Shown here: one piece after another, positions 1 through 10,146 of the stretch
Position numbering within the stretch: position 1 is the first letter of the stretch
Layout: every line of letters begins with the position of its first letter
Source: Prevotella sp.
Lineage (GTDB): Bacteria > Bacteroidota > Bacteroidia > Bacteroidales > Bacteroidaceae
Assembly: GCA_016291595.1 (NCBI GenBank)
Contig: JAEEXN010000017.1
Coordinates: forward strand, 1 to 41,480
Length of the DNA: 41,480 bases
Direction: 5' to 3'
Notes under the pieces: model-generated
What the model was told of the DNA's origin: nothing
Database searches by the model: none
What the model saw: only the letters and a program-made list of their open reading frames with translations
Program-made: the position numbers and the translations under genes

Positions 1-993
<993 letters not shown>

Positions 994-1280
994 ATAATCT
1001 TTATCTTCATACGGCCATAAGGCCATACTGTCTGTCTCAGAACGTCCGTATCCGAATAGTCTCGAAGTGTTAAAGGCACCTTTCCTCAGAAAATTGGCCC
1101 TATCGTATAAGCGAGGGACCGAATAACTGACGGTTTGTCTTCATTTACCCTGACGGCGCAACAGCCAGATCAACTGACCAAAGCACCGACAGCTTCTTGT
1201 ACTACTACTTCTCTGTCTTATGTAAATCTTTCAAAGAACTCTCTTTTAACGCCAGCACCTCTTTTTTGAGGCGAAAGCGG
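994..1280 (-). other. rRNA operon leader
   Basis: This is the transcribed leader between the rRNA promoter and mature 16S. Read on the minus strand it contains a GTTCTTTGAAAG segment (about 1226-1240) that resembles the boxA-like antitermination and processing region usually found ahead of Bacteroidota rRNA. No protein gene is credible here. Together with the promoter it accounts for most of the gene-free stretch 994-1422. Confidence 0.7.
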
Positions 1281-1283
1281 ATG

Positions 1284-1315
1284 CAAAGGTATGCAAAAAA
1301 CAAATAACCTGCAAA
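1284..1315 (-). promoter_or_regulatory. rRNA promoter, Bacteroidota -33/-7 type
   Basis: On the minus strand TACCTTTG at 1291-1284 matches the -7 consensus TAnnTTTG exactly. TTTG at 1315-1312 sits 20 bp upstream as the -33 element. The arrangement points toward the 16S gene and fits a strong housekeeping promoter. Confidence 0.8.
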
Positions 1316-1337
1316 TATTTCAACAACTATTTTCAAA

Positions 1338-1361
1338 GAAAAACGAAAGTTTTCGCTTTTC
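1338..1361 (-). terminator. probable terminator after the GH43 gene
   Basis: On the minus strand, about 60 nt past the GH43 stop codon, a short CGAAA/TTTCG hairpin flanked by A-rich and T-rich arms is followed by a T-rich run. It lies between the glycosidase gene and the rRNA promoter, where a terminator is expected because both are transcribed leftward. Confidence 0.45.
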
Positions 1362-1422
1362 TTGACATAAATCTCGCATCAAACATATATAATAAATTAT
1401 AAATCGTGGAAGATTCCATTGT

Positions 1423-3072
1423 TTATTCTATTTTTGTCACACGGATCCAATCTGCATCTACCCAACCACGGTCACAGTTAGGATCTGTCTCAGCAGCTAT
1501 TAAACCAAACTTTGCACCAATCCATTTACCTTCCTTAATTTGGAATTCGTCCCCACATCCAGTAAACTTCTTACCATCCATACTCCATGCAAACCTCAGT
1601 ATTGAATTCTTCACAGAAAAACGCATATAAATATCCAAATGAACACCCGGTTTGTAATCAGTGGCATCTTTCTTTGTTGGCTTTAAAGTTGCAATTACGT
1701 TTTCTATTTGTGGTTTACCTTTATCAGCAGCTTTACAAGTTATTTGAACAAGTTGGAAGTCATTACCCTGCCGTCTCACAACAAGAGAGGAATAGTCAAG
1801 TCCCATCATAATCAATCCACCGAACTGTCCGTCTGCTTTTGAGGTCATGCGCAATTTCGTAGTTACCGAAAATTCATCTGCCGGAGTCTTCTGCAATAGT
1901 AGGTTGGGGACTTCCCAAAAATTCACCCAACCTTCAGATAATTTATAAGTATAGATCCGGAAAGTGCCGAAAGCGGTTGGAACCCCATATTTCTCGTCAT
2001 AATTAGCATGCCACTGCCACTGTTTGCCCAAAACAGGGGCATTAAACTCGTCGTTCTCAACAGGGTTCATAATCACAGAGGAGCTGCTCGTAGGTTTCTT
2101 GTATTTAGTAACGGGTTCGCCTTTCTTTCCCATCACAGGCCAGCCACTACTCCAATCAATGGGATTTAAGTGTACCACGCGACCGTATGCATCCTTGTCT
2201 TGAAAATGGATGAACCAGTCTTCACCGTATTTCGTATGCACCCATCCGCCCTGATGAGGGCCATTGATGTTGGTCTTTCCTTGTGCCAATACAATCTTAT
2301 GCTCATAAGGGCCATAGGGCGACTTGCTACGCATAGCTAATTGGAATCCTGTGGGAACACCACCTGCGGGACACATGATCCAGTACCAGCCGTCACGCTT
2401 ATAAAACTTGGGACCCTCACAAGTACGATTCTCTGTACCGTTACCATCGAATACGATGACAGGCTGGCCAATGGCCTTTGTTCCATCTGCAGAAAGTTCA
2501 CGAACTGTGAGAACAGAAGCAAACTTAGAGCGAGAGTTTGCCCATCCGTTCACTAGATAGCAACGACCATCATCATCCCAAAGTGGTGTTGTGTCTATAT
2601 ATCCTTTCCCCCGAATAACGCAATGAGGTTTTTCCCACTTGCCTACCGGATCCTGAGTTTTCACCATATATACCCCATAATCCGGGTCACCCCAGTAGAT
2701 GTAATACCAGCCATTATGATATCTGATAGAAGGTGCCCACACTCCATTCCCATGCTGAGGGGTACTGAAGTGCGCTTCCAACTCATCATCGCCTTCATAA
2801 AGTGACGATAGAGCGTAGTTTATTATCTCCCAGTTAACCAGATCTTTAGAGTGTAGTATAGGAAGTCCCGGTACACACTGAAAAGAAGATGCTGTCATGT
2901 AATAATCTTCACCACTTGGACCAACACACACATCAGGGTCGCTATAGTCTGCATTGATAACGGGATTGGTGTAAGTCCCGTCACCGTTATCTGGCGACCA
3001 CACCTGAGATCTGTACTGTGCTAAAGCCATAAGAGGCAAAAAAAGAATGATAGAAAATAGAATTCGTTTCAT
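1423..3072 (-). CDS. secreted glycoside hydrolase family 43 (xylosidase/arabinofuranosidase type)
   Basis: This 549-residue protein has a signal peptide (about residues 1-18, ending LMALAQ). The five-bladed GH43 propeller follows: the N-terminal NPVINADYSDPDV motif carries the likely base D45, GYIDTTPLWDDDG carries the pKa-modulating D160, and TCEGPKF carries the likely general acid E219. From about residue 345 the chain becomes a beta-sandwich of the kind attached to many xylan-active GH43 enzymes. The probable role is removal of xylose or arabinose from plant hemicellulose in the periplasm or at the cell surface; which sugar cannot be told from sequence alone. The ATG at 3072 starts directly at the signal peptide. 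It lies 22 nt after the ATP-grasp-like gene and probably shares its transcript. No SusC/SusD pair is nearby. Confidence 0.9.
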   Translation of the reverse strand: MKRILFSIILFLPLMALAQYRSQVWSPDNGDGTYTNPVINADYSDPDVCVGPSGEDYYMTASSFQCVPGLPILHSKDLVNWEIINYALSSLYEGDDELEAHFSTPQHGNGVWAPSIRYHNGWYYIYWGDPDYGVYMVKTQDPVGKWEKPHCVIRGKGYIDTTPLWDDDGRCYLVNGWANSRSKFASVLTVRELSADGTKAIGQPVIVFDGNGTENRTCEGPKFYKRDGWYWIMCPAGGVPTGFQLAMRSKSPYGPYEHKIVLAQGKTNINGPHQGGWVHTKYGEDWFIHFQDKDAYGRVVHLNPIDWSSGWPVMGKKGEPVTKYKKPTSSSSVIMNPVENDEFNAPVLGKQWQWHANYDEKYGVPTAFGTFRIYTYKLSEGWVNFWEVPNLLLQKTPADEFSVTTKLRMTSKADGQFGGLIMMGLDYSSLVVRRQGNDFQLVQITCKAADKGKPQIENVIATLKPTKKDATDYKPGVHLDIYMRFSVKNSILRFAWSMDGKKFTGCGDEFQIKEGKWIGAKFGLIAAETDPNCDRGWVDADWIRVTKIE

Positions 3073-3094
3073 CGTGAATTGTTTTATTTGTAGT

Positions 3095-4186
3095 TTATTT
3101 TAAGTTTATCATTTCATGCTCCATCACTGTCAATCGAAGCACATCGCTGGTGTCATTTGAGACACGCATTACCTGCTTTGGTTCCAAAGGAGCAGGAGTT
3201 AACGACAATGCCACATGACCCATGGTACGCCGCCAATTGACTTCAACACAAGGATGCAGCAAATAACCGTGGCCTTTTTCTTGTGGTACAACCATCATGT
3301 CGACACCTAACGGACCCGTGTAAATGCCACGGGCATATGCTGACAGACAACAGATGAGTTTTTCCCTCACGTCATGAAGGATGTTACGTTGAAAATACCT
3401 GTCGAGCATTTGCATTTTGTCATCCTCTCGAGCAAGTAAGTTGCCCATATAAGCACCATTACGAGTCTGGAAAACAGATAGACCTTTGTACGACACAGTA
3501 CCATCAGCATGAGCTTGGAATTCCATTCCGAAATCTAACACCTTATTATAATATAGCTCAGCAATAACACTACCTTGCTGTTCAAGAACACGTTTACACC
3601 ACCCTAGCTGTGAATTAGAAAGCGTTCCGCTTACATACTTAATGCCCCTACCACTACAGCTCCAAGGGGCCTTTAACACAACATGTTTCCAATGCGATAT
3701 GAATTGAAAGATATCTAACAGTGAGGAACACACTACCGATTGGCCCACCGTCTCGTGTCCATCGGTGAGCTGAGCCAACAGTTTAACAGCAGTTTGACGT
3801 CCGGAAAGGACTTTTATGCTCTGTATTTGATCGTGCGAAGGAAGTACATTCTCATTAACACCTGATTTTATCAATCGTTTTCTCACCGGCAAATCCCAAC
3901 CCCATACGCTACATTCCACATCAGATGAACCATAATGTTCCAAAAAAGAACGTAAATCCACGTCCTCCAGGAAAGACACACCAGCCATGCGCCTGTGAAG
4001 TTTCCTGCAAGCTCTTTGGGCAAAATCCGCATCATCCACTAAGACCACATCGCTTTCATCTGCCCACAAAGCTGGAAGGAATCCTAGTCTGAAACGGAGC
4101 TCTCTGGCAGCATGAGGCGGTGTAAATTGGTCTTTGTTAAATGCTAGCGCAAGGTCGTGTTCAGGATTGAAAACATGTATCTTCAT
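3095..4186 (-). CDS. uncharacterised ATP-grasp-like protein
   Basis: A 363-residue cytoplasmic protein without signal peptide or membrane segment. Residues VVLKAPWSCSGRG resemble the nucleotide-binding lysine and glycine-rich loop of ATP-grasp ligases, and the C-terminal VEVNWRRTMGHVA resembles their metal-binding E/N motif. The N-terminus begins MKIHVFNPEHDLALA, a conserved-looking opening. ATP-grasp enzymes join a carboxylate to an amine or thiol through an acyl-phosphate; the substrate here is unknown. I chose the ATG at 4186; a longer reading would need a TTG at 4198. A TAAATTTG -7 box lies about 24 bp upstream. The GH43 gene follows 22 nt downstream, so the two probably form an operon, although no functional link is evident. 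Confidence 0.72.
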   Translation of the reverse strand: MKIHVFNPEHDLALAFNKDQFTPPHAARELRFRLGFLPALWADESDVVLVDDADFAQRACRKLHRRMAGVSFLEDVDLRSFLEHYGSSDVECSVWGWDLPVRKRLIKSGVNENVLPSHDQIQSIKVLSGRQTAVKLLAQLTDGHETVGQSVVCSSLLDIFQFISHWKHVVLKAPWSCSGRGIKYVSGTLSNSQLGWCKRVLEQQGSVIAELYYNKVLDFGMEFQAHADGTVSYKGLSVFQTRNGAYMGNLLAREDDKMQMLDRYFQRNILHDVREKLICCLSAYARGIYTGPLGVDMMVVPQEKGHGYLLHPCVEVNWRRTMGHVALSLTPAPLEPKQVMRVSNDTSDVLRLTVMEHEMINLK

Positions 4187-4209
4187 CCAAAATATCAATT
4201 AATGTTCTG

Positions 4210-4217
4210 CAAATTTA
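4210..4217 (-). promoter_or_regulatory. -7 box for the ATP-grasp/GH43 pair
   Basis: TAAATTTG on the minus strand matches TAnnTTTG exactly and lies 24 nt before the ATG at 4186. No good TTTG is found at the expected -33 distance, so the promoter is only half supported. Confidence 0.5.
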
Positions 4218-4248
4218 CGAAAAAAAAAAGATATTTTGCTATGTAGAG

Positions 4249-4279
4249 TTTGCAAATTAAAGAATATTTAGTATCTTTG
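4249..4279 (+). promoter_or_regulatory. promoter for the AAA_14 ATPase gene
   Basis: TTTG at 4249-4252, a 19 bp spacer, and TATCTTTG at 4272-4279 match the Bacteroidota -33/-7 consensus. The ATG of the ATPase gene follows at 4306. It is divergent from the -7 box at 4210-4217. Confidence 0.75.
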
Positions 4280-4305
4280 CATCTGAAACAAACGAAAAGA
4301 CAAGA

Positions 4306-5496
4306 ATGATGGAGGCTTTCTTTCGCACGCACACTTATTTGGTTGAGCATGTGAACGCACCAGTACACCGGAATTTGATGGACGAAATAGACTGGAGCGA
4401 TCGCATGATTGGCATTAAGGGCACACGTGGCGTTGGAAAAACCACATTTTTGCTTCAATATGCGAAAGAACATTTTGACACACGCGATCGCCAATGCCTT
4501 TATATCAACATGAATAACTTCTATTTCCAAGGTAGAGGTATCGCTGATTTCGCTGGAGAGTTTTACAAAAACGGTGGAAAAGTTTTGCTTATCGATCAAG
4601 TCTTTAAGGAACCTAACTGGAGTAAGGAGCTCCGATATTGTTACGACAATTATCCGGAATTGAAAATCGTTTTCACCGGTTCAAGTGTGATGCGGCTTAA
4701 AGAAGAAAATCCAGAGCTTAATGGAATTGTAAAGAGCTACAATCTTAGAGGCTATTCGTTTAGAGAGTTCCTAAATCTTTTGACAGGTAATAATTTTAAA
4801 CCATATGCATTAGAGGAAATATTAAATGATCATGAACATATCGTAAAACAGATTCTTCCCAAGATCTCCCCCAATAAGTTTTTTCAGGATTATATTCATC
4901 ATGGATTCTATCCTTTTTTTCAGGAGCACAGAAACTATTCAGAGAATCTGCTTAAGACTATGAACATGATGACAGAGGTGGACATTCTGCTCATTAAGCA
5001 GATTGAATTGAAATATTTAACAAAAATAAAAAAGTTATTTTATCAGCTGGCAGAACAAGGTCCTAAAGCTCCTAACATCTCCCAACTTGCACTTGACATT
5101 GAGACAAGTCGTGCCACGGTAATGAATTATATTAAATATTTGGCTGACGCTCGTCTTATCAACCTCATCTATCCAGTTGGACAGGCTTTTCCTAAGAAAC
5201 CTACAAAGGTCCTCCTTCACAATTCAAATCTAATGTACGCAATATATCCCATTCAGGTAAATAGACAAGATGCCATGGAGACATTCTTTGTCAATGCGTT
5301 ATGGAAAGACCATTTGGTAAACCAAGGTAAGAAAGATGGCTACTATATTGTTGACAAAAACAAGAAATTCCGTATTTGTGATGCATATATGGCTGAAAAG
5401 ATACGGATAAATGCTGATACGATTTATGCACGTTATAACACTGAGATAGGCAAAGGGAATCAGATTCCTCTCTGGTTATTAGGATTTTTATATTAA
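4306..5496 (+). CDS. AAA_14/DUF4143-type ATPase
   Basis: This 396-residue protein has the standard layout of the AAA_14 plus DUF4143 family: Walker A GTRGVGKTT at residues 39-47, a Walker B strand KVLLIDQV at 92-99, a sensor-like IVFTGSS near 125, then a winged-helix-like region and a DUF4143 C-terminal domain. Members are common, often multi-copy, in Bacteroidota; their cellular role is not settled. The residue after the Walker B aspartate is Q98 where family members normally have E, a change that in many AAA proteins blocks hydrolysis but not ATP binding. The gene looks more A/T-rich than its neighbours, which hints at separate ancestry. It has its own promoter; nifJ begins 37 nt after its stop. 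Confidence 0.85.
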   Translation: MMEAFFRTHTYLVEHVNAPVHRNLMDEIDWSDRMIGIKGTRGVGKTTFLLQYAKEHFDTRDRQCLYINMNNFYFQGRGIADFAGEFYKNGGKVLLIDQVFKEPNWSKELRYCYDNYPELKIVFTGSSVMRLKEENPELNGIVKSYNLRGYSFREFLNLLTGNNFKPYALEEILNDHEHIVKQILPKISPNKFFQDYIHHGFYPFFQEHRNYSENLLKTMNMMTEVDILLIKQIELKYLTKIKKLFYQLAEQGPKAPNISQLALDIETSRATVMNYIKYLADARLINLIYPVGQAFPKKPTKVLLHNSNLMYAIYPIQVNRQDAMETFFVNALWKDHLVNQGKKDGYYIVDKNKKFRICDAYMAEKIRINADTIYARYNTEIGKGNQIPLWLLGFLY

Positions 5497-5533
5497 CAAA
5501 ACATTATTCATTTATTAAATTATATTTATAACA

Positions 5534-8500
5534 ATGGCAAAAGAAAAAAAGTTTATTACTTGTGATGGTAACGAGGCAGCTGCTCACGTGAGCTATATGT
5601 TCTCTGAGGTAGCTGCTATTTACCCAATTACTCCGTCCTCACCAATGGCTGAGCACGTAGACGAATGGGCTGCACGTGGTCGTAAGAACCTCTGGGGGCA
5701 GACGGTAGCAGTTCAGGAGATGCAGTCTGAGGCAGGTGCAGCTGGTGCTGTTCACGGATCTCTGCAGGCTGGTGCTCTTACAACTACCTTTACTGCTTCT
5801 CAAGGTCTACTTTTGATGATCCCTAACATGTACAAGATTGCTGGTGAATTGATCCCCTGCGTGTTTGACGTTTCTGCACGTACGCTCGCCAGCCATTCTC
5901 TCTGTATCTTCGGTGATCACCAGGACGTTATGGCTTGCCGCCAGACTGGTTTCGCCATGCTTTGCGAGGGTTCTGTACAGGAGGTAATGGATATGACTGC
6001 TGCTGCCCACCTGGCATCTTTGGAGACTTGCGTTCCCTTCGTTAACTTCTTCGATGGTTTCCGCACCTCTCACGAGTATCACAAGATTGAGTTGCTCGAT
6101 CAAGAGGATGTTCGCCCCCTCGTAAAGGAGGAGTACATCAAGCGTTTCCGCGACCGTGCTATGAGCCCTGAGCGTCCAATCACCCGTGGTACTGCGGAGA
6201 ACCCCGAGACCTTCTTCACACACCGTGAGGCTTGTAATCCTTATTACGATGCAGTTCCCGAAGTTGTTGAGAAGTATCTGGGCGAGCTCTCTAAGATTAC
6301 CGGTCGTGAGTATCACTTATTCTCTTACTATGGTGCCGAGGATGCTGACCGCATGATTATCCTGATGGGTTCTGCTACTGATGCAGCACGTGAGGCTATC
6401 GACTATCTGAATGCTAATGGTCAGAAGGTGGGTATGATTTCTGTTCACCTCTATCGTCCATTCTCTGTAAAGCACCTGCTGGCTGCAGTTCCAAAGAGTG
6501 TAAAACGTATTGCAGTTCTTGACCGTACAAAGGAGCCTGGAGCAAATGGCGAACCTTTGTATCTCGACGTGAAAGATGCATACTATGACGTTGAGGATCG
6601 CCCGCTCATCGTGGGTGGCCGTTATGGTCTTGGTTCTCACGATACCACACCTGCTCAGATTATCAGCGTGTTCAACAACCTCGCTATGCCTTCACCAAAA
6701 GATCATTTCACAATTGGTATCGTTGACGATGTTACTTTCACATCTCTGCCTGAGGTTGAAGAGATTGCCCTTGGTGGTGCAGGAATGTTCCAAGCTAAAT
6801 TCTATGGTCTGGGAGCTGATGGTACCGTAGGTGCTAACAAGAACTCTGTAAAGATTATCGGTGACAACACCAACAAATACTGCCAGGCTTACTTCTCGTA
6901 CGACTCTAAGAAGTCTGGAGGTTTCACCTGCTCTCACCTGCGTTTCGGTGATACCCCAATTCGTTCTACCTATCTGGTAACCACACCTAACTTCGTGGCT
7001 TGCCACGTTCAGGCTTACCTCCATATGTACGACGTGACTCGTGGTCTACAGAAAAATGGTCAGTTCCTGCTGAACACCATTTTCGATGCCGACGAACTTG
7101 AGAAATTCATGCCTAACAAGGTAAAGCGTTACTTCGCTCAAAACAACATCACCGTATATACCATCAACGCTACTAAGATTGCACAGGAGATTGGTCTAGG
7201 CAACCGCACCAACACCATCCTGCAGAGTGCATTCTTCCGCATCACCGGCGTCATCCCCGTTGAACTCGCCGTTGAGAAAATGAAAGCAGCAGCCTTGAAG
7301 TCTTACGGTGCTAAGGGTCAGGATGTTGTTGATAAGAACTACGCTGCAATTGATCGTGGTGGTGAGTACGTTCAGTTGACCGTGAAGCCCGAGTGGGCTA
7401 ACTTGCCTGATGATGAGGTAAAGGCCGATGATGCTCCCGCATTCGTTAAGGAACTTGTTCGTCCAATCAATGCTCAGGCAGGTGACTTGTTGAAGGTATC
7501 TGATTTTGTAAAGCACGGTACTGTTGATGGTTCTTGGGAGGTTGGCACTGCTGCTTATGAGAAACGTGGTGTTGAAGCCTTTGTTCCTGCTTGGAACATC
7601 GACAACTGTATCCAATGTAACCAATGCGCTTACATCTGTCCTCATGCTGCTATTCGTCCGTTCGTCATGAACGATGAAGAGGTTAAGGGCTATGAGGGTA
7701 AGACTATCGACATGAAAGCCCCTGCAGCCATGAAGGGTATGCATTTCGCCATTCAGGTCAGCGTACTCGACTGTCTCGGATGTGGCAACTGTGCTGATAT
7801 CTGCCCAGGCAACCCGAAGTTGGGCAAGGCTCTTACTATGGTTCCATACAACCCCGATAAGGAAGAGATGAAACTTGAGGCCAAGAAGTGGGAGTTCTGT
7901 GTGAAACAGGTAAAGAGTAAGCAGGATCTTATTGATATCCGCAGCAATGTGAAGAACTCTCAGTTCGCACAGCCGTTGTTTGAGTTCTCTGGTGCTTGCT
8001 CTGGTTGCGGTGAGACTCCATACGTGAAGCTTATAAGCCAGCTGTTCGGTGACCGTGAGATGATTGCTAACGCAACAGGTTGCTCTTCTATCTATTCTGC
8101 ATCTATTCCTTCTACTCCTTATACCAAGAACGAGAAGGGTCAGGGACCAGTCTTCAACAACTCTCTGTTTGAGGATTTCTGTGAGTTCGGTCTCGGTATG
8201 GCTCTTGGAAACAAGAAGATGAAGGAGCGCGTTGCCAAACTGCTCTGTGACGCATCTGAGGGTGCTCCTGAGGAGTTCAAGGCTCTTGCTGAAGAGTGGA
8301 TTGCTAATAAAGAAGATGCCGACAAGACCAAAGAGATTGCTCCGAAGCTACGTGAGGCTATTGCTGCTGGCGCTGCCAACGGTTGCGAGTTCTGTAAGGA
8401 ACTGAAAACCCTCGACCACTATCTGGTAAAACGCTCTCAGTGGATTATCGGTGGTGACGGTGCTTCTTACGACATCGGTTATGGCGGTCTCGACCATGTC

Positions 8501-9100
8501 ATCGCTTCTGGTGAAGATGTTAACATCCTCGTACTCGATACTGAAGTTTATTCTAACACTGGAGGCCAGGCCTCTAAGGCTACTCCTCTTGGTGCTATTG
8601 CTCAGTTCGCTGCTCAGGGTAAGCGAATCCGCAAGAAGGATCTAGGTATGATTGCCACTACTTACGGTTATGTATACGTTGCTCAGATTGCGATGGGTGC
8701 TGACCACGCTCAGACTCTGAAGGCTATCCGCGAGGCAGAAGCATGGCACGGACCTTCAATCGTTATAGCATATGCACCCTGTATCAACCACGGTTTGAAG
8801 GCTAAAGGTGGTATGGGTAAGAGCCAAGCTGAGGAGAAGAAGGCCGTTGAGTGCGGCTACTGGCATCTGTGGCGTTACAACCCAGCTCTGGCTGAGGAAG
8901 GCAAGAACCCGTTCTCACTCGACTCTAAGGAGCCTAACTGGGCAAACTTCCACGATTTCCTGCTCGGTGAGGTTCGTTACCTTTCTGTCAAGAAGGCTTA
9001 TCCCAACGAGGCTGAGGAGCTCTTCGCCGAGGCTCAGAAGATGGCCCAGCTCCGCTACAAGACCTACGTCCGCAAGACGCAGGAGAACTGGGAAGAGTAA
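5534..9100 (+). CDS. nifJ: pyruvate:ferredoxin (flavodoxin) oxidoreductase
   Basis: A full-length 1188-residue single-chain PFOR, which oxidises pyruvate with CoA to acetyl-CoA and CO2 and passes electrons to ferredoxin or flavodoxin, the central step of anaerobic pyruvate metabolism. The N-terminal pyrimidine-binding domain opens with DGNEAAAHVSYMFSE and YPITPSSPM. Two ferredoxin-type clusters are at C692/C695/C698/C702 and C747/C750/C753/C757. The third cluster begins at C822 and C825. The thiamine diphosphate motif GGDGASYDIGYGG is at about 973-985, followed by the SNTGGQ asparagine. It is cytosolic. Codon choice looks uniform, as in a highly expressed gene. No promoter consensus is visible in the 37 nt before it, so it may rely on read-through from the ATPase gene or on a promoter inside it. 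A strong terminator follows. Confidence 0.98.
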   Translation: MAKEKKFITCDGNEAAAHVSYMFSEVAAIYPITPSSPMAEHVDEWAARGRKNLWGQTVAVQEMQSEAGAAGAVHGSLQAGALTTTFTASQGLLLMIPNMYKIAGELIPCVFDVSARTLASHSLCIFGDHQDVMACRQTGFAMLCEGSVQEVMDMTAAAHLASLETCVPFVNFFDGFRTSHEYHKIELLDQEDVRPLVKEEYIKRFRDRAMSPERPITRGTAENPETFFTHREACNPYYDAVPEVVEKYLGELSKITGREYHLFSYYGAEDADRMIILMGSATDAAREAIDYLNANGQKVGMISVHLYRPFSVKHLLAAVPKSVKRIAVLDRTKEPGANGEPLYLDVKDAYYDVEDRPLIVGGRYGLGSHDTTPAQIISVFNNLAMPSPKDHFTIGIVDDVTFTSLPEVEEIALGGAGMFQAKFYGLGADGTVGANKNSVKIIGDNTNKYCQAYFSYDSKKSGGFTCSHLRFGDTPIRSTYLVTTPNFVACHVQAYLHMYDVTRGLQKNGQFLLNTIFDADELEKFMPNKVKRYFAQNNITVYTINATKIAQEIGLGNRTNTILQSAFFRITGVIPVELAVEKMKAAALKSYGAKGQDVVDKNYAAIDRGGEYVQLTVKPEWANLPDDEVKADDAPAFVKELVRPINAQAGDLLKVSDFVKHGTVDGSWEVGTAAYEKRGVEAFVPAWNIDNCIQCNQCAYICPHAAIRPFVMNDEEVKGYEGKTIDMKAPAAMKGMHFAIQVSVLDCLGCGNCADICPGNPKLGKALTMVPYNPDKEEMKLEAKKWEFCVKQVKSKQDLIDIRSNVKNSQFAQPLFEFSGACSGCGETPYVKLISQLFGDREMIANATGCSSIYSASIPSTPYTKNEKGQGPVFNNSLFEDFCEFGLGMALGNKKMKERVAKLLCDASEGAPEEFKALAEEWIANKEDADKTKEIAPKLREAIAAGAANGCEFCKELKTLDHYLVKRSQWIIGGDGASYDIGYGGLDHVIASGEDVNILVLDTEVYSNTGGQASKATPLGAIAQFAAQGKRIRKKDLGMIATTYGYVYVAQIAMGADHAQTLKAIREAEAWHGPSIVIAYAPCINHGLKAKGGMGKSQAEEKKAVECGYWHLWRYNPALAEEGKNPFSLDSKEPNWANFHDFLLGEVRYLSVKKAYPNEAEELFAEAQKMAQLRYKTYVRKTQENWEE

Positions 9101-9122
9101 TACCCTATTCTATTTATAATCT

Positions 9123-9155
9123 AAGGAGCATCCAAATTCGGGTGCTCCTTTTTTA
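9123..9155 (+). terminator. intrinsic terminator after nifJ
   Basis: AAGGAGCA at 9123-9130 pairs with TGCTCCTT at 9143-9150 around a short loop and is followed by a run of T. It lies 22 nt after the nifJ stop codon. Confidence 0.9.
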
Positions 9156-9331
9156 TATAGTATTAATGCGCTCATAAATAAAATGAAAACATCTTAGGAA
9201 GAATAACTATTTTTATACAAACAAATAGAATTTGTGCAATTGATAACAATAATTTACACAAAAAGAGGAAGAAAAAATGTGTTTGTTGTTAAAAATAACA
9301 AACAAAAGGAACACTATATTAGTAAAAAAAG

Positions 9332-9339
9332 TATATTTG
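9332..9339 (+). promoter_or_regulatory. -7 box for the LEA-like lipoprotein gene
   Basis: TATATTTG matches TAnnTTTG exactly and is 41 nt before the ATG at 9381. No TTTG stands at the usual -33 position. Confidence 0.6.
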
Positions 9340-9380
9340 CACCAATAAATTTTCTAATATTCATTAAAAAAACATTTATT

Positions 9381-10043
9381 ATGAAGAAAATTTTCTTTTT
9401 AGCCATCGCAGCGCTTGCTATGACATTCGCAAGTTGTGGCAACAAAGCTAAAGCTCCAGAAGCTGAAGTAGCAGACACCGTAGCAGTAATTGACGCCGCC
9501 GCAGAAGCAGAGGCTACTATTAATGCTCTTGCTGAGAATCTTGAAAGCAAGGACGTGAATGCTTTCCAAAGTGCACTTGAGTCTATAAAGGCAAAAGTTG
9601 CAGAGTTCCTCGCAAACAATCCTGCTATTGCTCAGGAGTATCTTGCAAAAGTTCAGGGATTCCTGAAGGAGAATGCTGATAAGATTAAAGCTTTCGTAGG
9701 AACTAATGCTGCTGTTTCTTCATTGATCGATGGCATCAGTGCCATTCCGAGCGAGACTGTTGAGAAACTGACAGGCGCTACAGAAGCCCTTAAAGCTCTT
9801 GGAATTGACGCCGCCTCTTTTGCTGGTAATGCAGTTGAAGGAGCAAAGGACGCTGTAGAAGGTGCCAAGGATGCTGTTGAGGGAGCTGTTGAGAATGCAA
9901 AAGATGCAGCAGCAAATGCAGTTGAAAACGCTAAGGATGCTGCAGTAGATAAAGCAAATGCCGCAGTTGAGGACGCCAAGGCCAAGACAGGTGCAGCTAT
10001 TGATAAAGCTGCTTCTGATGCCAAGAAAAAGTTGGGACTCTAA
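9381..10043 (+). CDS. lipoprotein with LEA-like amphipathic repeat tail
   Basis: A 220-residue lipoprotein. The signal sequence ends in FASC with C19 as the lipidated cysteine, so the mature protein should be membrane-anchored. Residues about 25-150 are predicted helical. The last 70 or so residues are Ala/Lys/Asp/Glu-rich repeats (DAVEGAK twice, then 11-residue units such as AVENAKDAAAN), like LEA group 3 proteins or apolipoprotein amphipathic helices. I chose the ATG at 9381 because it opens a proper signal peptide and follows the -7 box; the open frame extends further upstream but is then A/T-rich and signal-free. It is a single-gene transcript between two terminators. No enzymatic motif is present; a role in envelope or stress protection is only suggested by the repeats. 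Confidence 0.8.
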   Translation: MKKIFFLAIAALAMTFASCGNKAKAPEAEVADTVAVIDAAAEAEATINALAENLESKDVNAFQSALESIKAKVAEFLANNPAIAQEYLAKVQGFLKENADKIKAFVGTNAAVSSLIDGISAIPSETVEKLTGATEALKALGIDAASFAGNAVEGAKDAVEGAKDAVEGAVENAKDAAANAVENAKDAAVDKANAAVEDAKAKTGAAIDKAASDAKKKLGL

Positions 10044-10070
10044 TTATGCAAACAGAATAATTATAATTAT

Positions 10071-10096
10071 AAAAGGTCGCTCATGAGCGACCTTTT
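10071..10096. terminator. bidirectional terminator between convergent genes
   Basis: A perfect 26-bp palindrome (AAAAGGTCGCTCA and its complement) with T-runs on both strands lies between the end of the lipoprotein gene and the end of the minus-strand DUF4293 gene. Confidence 0.9.
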
Positions 10097-10146
10097 ATTG
10101 TATTGTATAACTCGATTAGTAAAGGAGACTATACTACTATACTAGT

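Noticed and set aside
4195..4599. Minus-strand frame across the ATPase gene start
   Set aside because: Antisense to the AAA_14 ATPase coding start and both divergent promoters; no protein features.
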